Source of the DNA: Sipunculus nudus
Taxonomy: Eukaryota; Annelida; Sipuncula; Golfingiida; Sipunculidae
Assembly: GCA_026874595.1 (NCBI GenBank)
Contig: CM049311.1
Span: 54,317,676 to 54,381,675 of the forward strand
Length of the DNA stretch: 64,000 bases
Direction: 5' to 3'
Below are positions 29,001 to 40,300 of the stretch, piece after piece. Under the pieces are notes generated by a model that was given only the letters and a program-made list of their open reading frames with translations, was not told where the DNA came from and searched no databases. The translations under genes were made by a program, and so were the position numbers. Numbering within the stretch: the stretch's first letter is position 1; the number at the start of each line of letters is the position of its first letter.

Positions 29001-32000
29001 AAATTAAAAATCTGCAAGTGTCCCTCTATCACTTGATATGAAATCCAGACAATTATGATAACTTTGTAGGCCTTGTAGGGTTATTAAAGAAAGTTCTTAC
29101 TGACTGCAATGTCAAGTTCACACAGAAGATGAACTCTAGAGGTGTAATAAAATGAAAAGATACCTGTTTTTTCACCAATCCAAGTTCAGACCAAGTTCTG
29201 AAATGTTCTCTTACCATCTTAACATTAAAATCCTATTGTGATGAGAAATTCTTGCTTAACCCTTTTCATGTCAAGAAGGGACCTGGATCTTTTACATCTG
29301 CAGCACACTGAGCCTTCACTGACTAACACTCACAGGTTGATCACACTGTATATATGTACAATTAGCCCTAATTCTGAAACCACAGAAGACTGTGTGTGTT
29401 TTAGAAAACAAAACTTCCAGACTGTCCCCTTTGTTTGACAGATGATGAGTAAATCAAATGAATAAAGAGAGACATGAAAAGTAGCCACACTTTGAGCTGT
29501 AACTGCATTTGAATCCACAAGTATAATTCGCTCAACAACATAATTAAGAATTTATATAAACATATCAAACAAACATTTTACATGTAAGTTGAGAATACAA
29601 TTATGAAAATAAAACATGTTTTTGAGTCATCACAAGGTGGCAGTATAAAAAATAAATAATTTCATCTTACCTTCTGAGCATTCTGCAGCTCGTCTTTGAG
29701 CCGCATGTGTGCTTGTTCCTTAACCTCCAGGACGGAAGCGCTGCGTCTTCTTAGAGCCTCCTGGTCTCTTAGAAACAGCTCGTCCTCTGAACCGCTACAA
29801 GTAAGCCCATCAACTTAGTCAGTCTCACCATGTCTTTCCCATTATAAACGTGCTACTGAACATTTAAAAGTTACATTTGATTAATATTTCCTTCCTACTG
29901 AATCAGGAAGAAGGCCTTCCATCAATTTATGCTGAAACACTCCAGCTATTTGTTCTCATCTTATTGCTGACTCTCCTAGGAGCATTAAAACATTAACTGA
30001 TACTAATAAACAAGTTCATTATGGAAGAAACACTTCAAAGATATTAAAGTGTTTTATGGTTTGTGAGGTCCAGCTAAAAAGCCTAAGTACACACCCTATG
30101 ATATAAACCATTGGTAGTTGTCATAAAATGAGAACTTTTGACAAAGCATCGTATTAAAAGTAATGGGAAGACACTAAGTATATACAGCTTCAAAATATCC
30201 AATTTAGCATATATACAGAACACTAGAAATTTTCACAAAAAGCCAGGTCCATACACAGAAAACTACCCTACAGAACTAGAACATCTCTCCCTAGGAGGTA
30301 TATCTGCACCTGTAAGTTATTTGTAGCCCTATTACCACTAGCAAGTACACAATAAGCCCTATTAAAAGACAGTCCAACATGAAAAACAGTGTGATCACTA
30401 TGAAACAGCTGACACAACCTGACAGTTGGAATAGCTAAAACTGTGCTGAAAGTGAAATTCTGTTACTGACCAATTAAAGTTTCAAACCTTCAACTACTGA
30501 ATACTTTTAAACCAGCTTTATGTATTTAAAATTCCTTTGGGAGTCATCTCCTTACCTTGCCTAACCTTACCTTACAACTGGCTGATACGGTCCCACCTGT
30601 TAATCTGAAATTGGCCTCCTACAAGACCTGGACCCTGAACCTGTTGTATAGTCAGTGGAGGTACACCAGTCATACAAGTTCTTATACTAGTAACAGTACA
30701 GGAATCAATAACGTCCAATCATGTCCTCTGATGTCACCATGTCTGACACAGCTCTAGATATGAACCTAACCTACTTGTTATAAACTAATAATATTTCATG
30801 TTCCCTAAAAACTGAATTTATCTTACATCCAGAAAAAGCAGTGATAAATATGATGACAAAGCCAGTCAGTTCATGAGGTCACCACCAGTCAAACAAATCT
30901 CTAATTTTGGAGCATGATAAAATTTCCATAATACTGACTGGCTGAACTTTGACCACTGACCTTGCTTCCAACCAGGTCATGAAATGCCTGATCCACTTAT
31001 TGTCAAAATCCTAGAATAATTCGATATACAGGATTCTACAAATAAAACCATGACCAACTGCCAAATCATTCTTGTTCCCCTGACCTCTGACCCCTCTGAT
31101 GCATTTAAGTGGCCAATGTGGGTCTATAAAACTCTATATGTATGATTGTGAAACATTCCCTGTTACAAAATACAGAAAGTTCAAAATATTTTTTGTCAGA
31201 CAATAATTTAATCTGCCATCTGATCTTTTGGGAATTTTATACTCTGTCTAAGCAACTGAACAGGGCTCGACATTACAGGTTAACCGCTTGCCCGAGGCAA
31301 GTGAGAGTTCCAGAAAATAATGGTAGGGCAACTAGAAGTCCCCAACATAAACTTTAACCTAATGGTCTGAAAAAGGATCCTTGTGTTCTTGAATACAATC
31401 AATAATGTTTGTAGGGCAAGTAAAATTCATGTAGAGCAAGTAAAAGCTAGATGTTACTTGCCCGACTAAGCAAGTACTTTCAAAAGTTAATGTTGAGCCC
31501 TGCTGAAAGTATTCATATTAGACTGTTATATAACACACCCAATTCACAGATGTAACAGTTCTCCTGCCTGAAGGTGTAATATATTATTATAAATTTAATG
31601 CATTAAAAACCAAACACTACTTGTTTTCTTTTTTAACCTTTTCCCTTTTTCCCTGAGATGCTGGCCTATTTCTAATGCTTACTAAGCCTAACTAAAGCCT
31701 CATTACTATATCCCTTGTTGGTTAGAAAGATTTTATTGCTAAAAAAGAATGCTATAAACATACAGTGATAATATATGTATACAAGAAGTGTATCAAAGGG
31801 ATTTGGGTGCGAGCGGGAGGGCTTAAGTTTGCCTGTTCCCTTAAAATACAGACAGATGTTATTTCACAGAGATGACAAATTTAGAGGAGCATATAATGAG
31901 GTGTTAACAGATGGTAATGGTTGAAGTGTTAATTATATTAATATTGTATGTGCTTATTGTGAAGTGGGGTTGGTGGATGTGATATAGTGGAGATTATGGT

Positions 32001-35000
32001 TTGGTATATGTGGTGTCTTATTGTAGAGTTTGACTCATTTTTTTGGTCCTGTTGGTTTATGAGTATACTACCGGTATATTGTTTTGAAAGGATTTGTCTT
32101 AGTAATGAATAATCAGTCTTGTTCGAATATTTTGATATTATATTTTTTATTCATTTAGGTATCACCAAACAGCAAAGTTTTAACAGGTACATTCCGGGGT
32201 AGGTACTTATCCCTATGGGTGAAGTATAAAGGACATTGTAGGAAGAAGTGATTTATGTCTTCCTCTGGATGTCCCCACTGACATGACTTGGTTTCAGATA
32301 TATCCTTTGTGTAGTATGACAGTCTGGTACCTTCTTGTCAGGTAGTGTTGGGATTCTGTTATAATTTCATGATCAGTTAACCTCTACAGACTGATAATCA
32401 AGAGTTAATATATGGTTGTTTAAGACTAGGAGCATGACATTTCTGTCCATTTGTAGACCTTAACTTAGTTTAAACTGATATATAGGCCTACATGTTGGCT
32501 AGTATAGACATGTATTATGGGTGTGAAGTTTTGTCCTTGCTGGTATGGACTTTACAAGGGGCCTGAGGGCACACAGTTCCTCCTCAGAAAAGCCTGACTT
32601 ATGTGCAAACTTAGAAATGGATAATAGCTCTGCAAAAACAATGATCATATCATTTGCACTAACCAATAACGGTTTATAATTCCATCACTACTGTCCAGTG
32701 TATGGTGACTAAAATGATACAACAAGCCTCCAGTGTCAACATGAGCTGCCCAGCTGCCAGCACTGGTTTAAACTCGCTGAAACTACACTAGTTCATCCAG
32801 GGAAGAATATCCATGCTTATGACACAGACTGTCAAGGAGGGCTAACTCCAAAGAGAGTCCATATGAGGGCTGTGTGAGGGCCTTGGCTCTCACACCTAAA
32901 CCATCTCACATAATGTCATCTGCTGGGTGTGCCGCCGCTGTATGGGGTAACTCCATTTACAATTCAAGCTACTGCTAAAGTGAACTTGAATAAGCTTTTA
33001 TATATGTATTCTTCATAAATGAAAAGTTTGCCAATTAAGAAAACATATAATGTTTAAAAAGATCACTATTATTATAAATGATATGTACCAGTAATTACAT
33101 TATTCTGGTATTTCAGGACTTCCTATGAACTATTTTCAGGCTGTCATATATATGCCATGCTTTATATTCCCTGGGGATTCCCCATTAAATCTGTTGCTTT
33201 AGAATAAACAAATTCCCAGATGATCAATATTGAACTTCCTACAATCAGCTGGATGTTTAAACACTGAGGTGTGATGACCCAGGTTCACCTACTGCCCTCC
33301 AGAGACTTGCCAGTTATATAATTCCTTGGCACACAATTGTTCACGATCATACCATGAACACAAATAATGTGATTGGCTTTGTATCTGAAGCTATATTCTC
33401 GACTAGGAAGTTGTCATTATAAAGAATCCTTTGTGGTTAAGGACACCCTACTACTCCTACACTCATCTACATGGTGACAGCCAGTTGTTGACCAAACCAT
33501 GTAAATGTTAACATTATCAGGAGAAAGCATAACTTGACCTTTTGAACAAAGGTTATAAATGTACTGTGCTCTGCAGGATTTGGCAGTATACCTGTCACTA
33601 ATGTACTTACAAATCATACATCACTGACATGGTGATTGTATGTCCAACAAGAGGGTTCACCGGGAACTACTTTCTGACATTTGTCAATGAATCAAAACTC
33701 ACTTAATTGCTTAGGCTCTCCTAGAATAAACAGCATATACATCAACCAATGACAGCTTAGGAACCCCAGTGTCCAAGGACTAAAATGTCTATGACTCTTA
33801 CAATATTAAAGTCTTCCTTTAAATTAAAGTGATACTTATGCAAGATGGCAACAGATGTCATTCTCTTTCTAAGGGGAAATGCCAATGAGCTGAAATGACT
33901 CTTGGTCACCCTAAAGACATATTGTTTTTAAAGAACTCTTTGGACTACGTCTTTTTTCTTAATTCAAAGGATTATAGACAATATACGAATTTACGTTTAG
34001 TATCAACTAGCAGAGGGTTCACAGGTTTTACCCAGGTATCATCCAGGTTTTACCCTCAATACCTATATTGATGAGTGTGATGTGCTCTCCACAGCCAATG
34101 ACTTGGTTCAGAACTTCATTCTTCAGACAGTGCCTTTTGTGGCTTGCTATCAATATATGCAATTTGTGCATAACTTCAGGCAACCAGTCAATAAGAATTT
34201 AAGCATTTATCTTGCTTGATAAAAGCAGATGAACATGGGATAAAGCCGGGGTAATAAACCGGGCAAAATCTGGGCATATTATTTTAAAAGGGACATAGTC
34301 AGGAGCTAAAGTAAGGCTATTCTTTCACACTATCAGTTCAGTTTTGCTTTATACAAATGTTTCCCAGCACACTGTCTCATATTCTTGCATACTGCTTGTT
34401 ACACCATGTTATGGCTCTGCATGTTGGTAAACACGGTCTGTTTGCCATAACAAGGCAGGGTAACCAGAGGTCCGATTAAGAGGGGCCAAGTCAGAACAGG
34501 CATTTCCTGATTGACACATGTTTTGGCTCAGCATGCACACGGCTCCATGCGCTGTGTTTATGTTGACACCTTTCATCGCGCCGGTCCAGTGTTTTTAACA
34601 TTTGTTTACAGGAGAAAACAAATGGTTTCAGGGCAATATTTTGGCAGGTACATATTTATTTTAAAGGGAAGAAGCTATATTTTGTGTAAACCCAACATGC
34701 TTTATACCATAGGTGATTAGGCCCCTTTAACCAAGTTTTACCAATTGAGTTGGGTATAATAGGACTTACCAGGGTCAAATGCAAACCCTGAATTGGCAGG
34801 GCCAACTGATGTTGGTGTTTCATGTTTTGGTGGTCATTTGTGAAGGTAACCACATGATAAGCATGTAAAAACATAGAAATACATACTAGTACTTGGCAAC
34901 TTCACATAAAGTTTAATTTACTATTATTCTCTCATTTGAACATTTAGTTAAAATGCCCTTAGTCTTTTCAGCTAATGCTTTTCATGGCAACAGTGATAAT

Positions 35001-37267
35001 AAAAATAAGGTATGTGTACCCTCACCAAATGTTCTGTAACAAGCAAATTCATGGAAATTAATTCCCCCACTTTTTCCTCAAGTTTTCTTTCATGCTTACC
35101 TGATCAATATTTTTATGTTTTTATGTTTGCCTGAAGATGTCTCCACATGTCATAGTGGCTGTGTTTAGTTTTCACAAGTCATAATTTTGGTAGGGAAATA
35201 GGAATAAAATTTAATATTTTTGTTTATGAGCTGGAGAGAATAAGTTTTCAGTCAGACACTCCAAAACCAATCAAAACCGAGGTATGCATGTGAGCAATCA
35301 CTGACCCAAATTTGAATGAAATGGGATAGTATTTAGGAAAGTTATTGCAAGAAATTTAAAACCTGACAGATGGACAGACAGAGGGACAGACAAACCCAAA
35401 TTAATGTCCTCCGCTTCCTGGAACGGGGGACAAAAATATGGTCACTTACCAGAACAAGGTATCACTTGTATAACAGCTGAAGTGTATCAAGCTGTGTTCA
35501 TTCAATAATTACACCTCTACCAGGTGGTGAGAGGTATTACACTTTACCCTCAATTGGTCTGTCAACAAATCTACACAAAAAGTTCTGAACAGCTTTTGTT
35601 GAAATTCTGTGGAGGGTTAGGAAAACACTGAAGAAACAATCAATTAAAATTTAGAGGTACTCTGGATCAATATAAAAGACAAGGGACCCATGGGTCACGT
35701 CACCCAGCTGAATTTTGGAAAATATTAGCAAATGAAAAATATTTTTTTCTTTTGGTTTTTCATGTATATAAATGAAAAGCTAAGAGAAAATAGCCCTGCT
35801 AAAATGAAACTATGTAAATTTTAGAATAATGGACATGAGCTCAAGCATATGCACTGTGAAATAAATGAAACCTGTGGCCTGAAACCATTTAATGATGCAC
35901 CAAGGGAAACAAGGGACCCATGGGTCACCGAGCTCAGCTGATCATGATTGGACTATAAATGTATCACCGTTGTGATACTATATTGAGTAAATAAAGCTTA
36001 TGAATATCATGGTCACGTTGGGCTTTTATAAAGGAATATAATGTAATATATGAGTAAATGATAAATGAAATAACCTGACTGATGGATTAATATGGAGTAA
36101 AATATAGTGGCTTATTTTTTATTTATTTGGGAGGGTTTGAAAAAAGCAATTTATTTGAGCAAATATGAATGCAATGACAGTATACTAAGCAGTGGTATAA
36201 TGATGATAAGGCTATTTGTTGAAGGATTTATAGTGTATGGAAAACTGCAAGAGATTTCAATTTGACAAATGCAAGGTTATGATTAACTATGCTGATGAGG
36301 GGATTTATGAATTTGTGACTGTATGACATGATATCTTGACAAGATCGGTCCTGACAAGGTACATTATTTTGATGCCTGTCACGTCTACATATTACACAAT
36401 ATTGACATAATTTCTGACATGTACATAGGTACCTATGGACAAATGGTCCACAGTACTGAACCACCTGGAAGGTTAAAATCTTAAAAATATGATGAAATGT
36501 AGATAAAGTTTGAGAGGAAGAGGTAATCTGGGCCATGGTTGGTTGATATGATTGAAGAAAATGTTGCAAATAATATTTGAGATCTGACCATGCCTTTCCA
36601 TTGGTTATCTTTTTGATAAGCTGTTGACAGTTCAACAGTTTACACATTTGTCTGATGAGATCCAATTTATTTGGTACACCTTTTTTATCAATTTTATGAT
36701 ATGTATACAGTTGCGATAACGTCCCAACTCCACAGGTTATTTATTAAATTTTATGCTATGGCCAAAGAACTATTGTTCACAGTGCCAAGGAGCAAAGCCT
36801 CAGTGGGATGAAGAAGGGGATGGTGAGAGTTACATCACCCTTGCATATACATACAGGATATGAAATTTAATTCAACAGTGCTTATAAAAAAAAAAATTAT
36901 TACAAACATTCATTTTAAAACAGGCAGAAAGATGGAGAAACAAAGCAAATCATTTTTTCCCCATTCTAATGAGCCAAGAAAAAAATAACAATATTTACAT
37001 TTATTCCTTTTTTCATTACATAATTTTAATCCAGGTTTATGAATGTTACTATAAATTTACAGTATAACATACATGTGATTGTGAATATTTCAGTTGATTC
37101 ACATTTCTAAATTGCATCAAAATTTATAGCTAATGTATCTAGTTTATTGTACCTGTCAACAGAATGGGATGGAGGGAGGAAGGGAGGCAATATGGGTGTG
37201 AAAGAGAGTGAGAGAGAGAGAGAGAGAGAGAAAGAAAAATGAAGAGAAAAAGAGAAAAAGCAAAGGG

Positions 37268-37309
<42 letters not shown>

Positions 37310-37328
37310 AAGAGAGAGAGCTAGACTG

Positions 37329-37360
<32 letters not shown>

Positions 37361-40300
37361 AGGCTCTCTGGTAATTAATGCCTGACCAGATTTTATATTT
37401 ATGCAAATAACTTATAAAATTTGAAAAATTCATATCAAATTTCAGTATACAATTGAATCTTGATTAAATGAAGTTATATCCCTGAAAAAAAAAAGTATCT
37501 AGCTTCAGCAATTCTTATGTTAAATGAGTAAATATATTTCCTGATTTTTTACAAGGTGCATTATGTTTGGGTCCATAACTTCAACAAATTACGCAATACT
37601 GACCTATTTTTGGTATGTACATAGGAAAAATATGGAAGAACATGCATACTAAATATGATCAAAGACAGATCAGTGCATTTGATATTAGGCAGTCTTGAAG
37701 TGTATTACAATGGGTTTTCAATGGAAAATGTAGGTTTTTCCTTAATATCTCGAAGGAACAAAGTCCTAGCAACCCAGTTTTCAGTATGGTCGGAGATTTT
37801 GGGAACATCTAACTGAAAGCCAAATTTCAGATCTGTAAGTCCAATGGTTTCAAAACTTAATAGTTAGCTGTGCTAAAAATCATAAAAATTAGCACCAGTT
37901 GGCACCAGTTTTCGGGAACTAACAGCCCTGGTCATTGTAAAATTTCAAAACACGCATCATGGCAATCCATGCATTAATTATCAAGATACTGGAGGTTTTG
38001 TATCTAATTTTGATTATTCTGGGAGTTACTTACAAGCCCCATAGCTGGAGGATATAGGTCCCAGTAACTTAATTTTAGGTATCAAAGAAGATTTTTTTAC
38101 CTTCCTGCATGTTCAGATTGTTCACTTAAAAGGAGCAGAGGTTACAATTTGTGCCTTGCTAACGGACAGACAGAGCGCTATTCCTATACCTCATCCTTCA
38201 GTCAGCTGAGCTAAACAAGGGAACTATGGGTCACTGTGCTCAGCTGACGTTAACCTAGCTTGAAGGTAATAATCTAAAATAATATCTAATGGAGATAAAG
38301 TGTAAGAGGAAGAGGTAATAAAGGCCATGGTTGGTTTATATGATTGGTTTGTATTGATGAGCAAGAAATTGTTGCAAAAAATATTTTGTGACCTGACCAT
38401 GTGTTTCCTAATGTTGAAACTAAAGCATGTGAGCAGTTTGTGAACAAATGATCTGTACTATTACCATGATCATTAGTTGGTTTTTCGTTTAACTGTTAAC
38501 ATTTCAGTAGTTTACACATTTGTTCAATTGAATCTATTTTTTTGTATAATATATATTATTGAATATATATGTATTTTTTTATGAAATGCGTACAGTTGAA
38601 ATATAGCTAATTAACAACATAAAACAGGGCAAACAAAGCCTGATCTCAAATTCTGCTGAGGCAGGAAAATAATGAATAAATGTTTGTATTATATCCTAAT
38701 TTTTTTATCACATCAATTATTTTCTAATTTAAGTTTATATTTCTATACATTTCCAATTTAACATATATATCTGAATATAAAAGTTGATTCATAATTCTCG
38801 ATTGCATCATCATAAATCTCAATCTTGTCAGATAACACCACATCATGCATACAAATGTTTATTTATTTTTTACCACAAAAATATATCTTTTAAATCTGCA
38901 AAACAATAAATATCTAAAAATAATACTTGATTTAGATTTCACAATTTTTAATTGTCTTTATTTATCCATAATGTGCTTCATATTTTATAATAATTTAAGC
39001 ATACTGATGGGTTCCTTTATATTTGTTAAAATCATTTAAAAGAAAATTGATTTCTTTAAAAATGCTACATTACACAACATTGCATCTTCTGGATTACACC
39101 TTGAATTATTTTTTCAAAGAAAGTTTTTGCACTCCATTACAATTAAGGAGATACAGTGAAAACAAAAACAATTACTGCATAACACTTGGTGGGTTGGGTT
39201 TGGGGGGGGGGGGGGGGTGATTGGGGTGGTGATATGAGAATAACTGTACACCTGTCACAGCAGGGATCTCCCCCAGTGAGTGTAACAAATCAGAAACCTT
39301 GGCATAGCTGACTTCCAGTGACCTGGAGTGGGACCCTGCATCTGTAATCAAAGCAAGTGACTACAGAAAAAAAAATCAATAACTAGCTTAATTTTCAAGC
39401 TTTTATTTTCAAATTTCAGATTTAGACAAACTAAATATTTATATTTACATGCTGTGAAAATTAAATCAATGGTGCTTACAGGAAAAAAACGTGCCATGGT
39501 CAAAGTTGGGCAAAATTTAAGGTACTGATTTTTTTTTTATGCTAATAACTTAAAAAATTTACAAAATTCAGATCTAATTTTGGGTAAACAATTGGATCTT
39601 AATTAAACATAGTTATATACTTGAAAAAATAGACTCTAGTTTCAAAATTTTTCATGTTAAGTGAGTTATAATTTTTCCTGATTTTTTACAAAGTCAAAAA
39701 TGTTTGGGCCCATAACTTAAAGAATTTATAATTTACTTAATTTCTGGCATGTACATAGGAACTATATAGAGGAATATTTATGGTAAATATGAGGAAAAAC
39801 AGATGAGTGGTTTTGATATTAGGCAGTCCTGAAGTGTGAAAATAGGATTTTAATATAAAATTGAGGTTTTTCCTTAATTTCTCTAAGGAACGAAGTCGCA
39901 AAGACCCAGTTTACGGCTTGGTAGGAGATCTTGAGGACATCTAACATTATGCTGAATTTTGGATTCCTAGGTCTTACGGTTTCAAAACATGCCACATCGA
40001 CGGACGGACAGACGGACGGATGACGGACAATGGACCACGACTATAGCTCAGATGACCTATAGTCAGCTGAGCTAAAAATTGATGCATGTATGCTATATCT
40101 TACTACAAACAGACCATATTTGAAATGTGTCAAGTGGGTAGAAGAAGTTCAAGTGAACCAAACCTTTTTTAGAATGGTACCAAATGAATGCATTTTTTTC
40201 TGGTGCAGTCTGGACATGAAGATTATCAAATACTGCATGTTGAATTTAGAACTGGGGGAAACTATTTTAGCACAGTTGTACTTGTAGTGTACAAATGACA

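Noticed and set aside
36228-36665. 145-residue minus-strand open frame
   Set aside because: It lies wholly inside a repeat A element and the matching part at 38290-38520 is not open. The composition does not suggest a protein.
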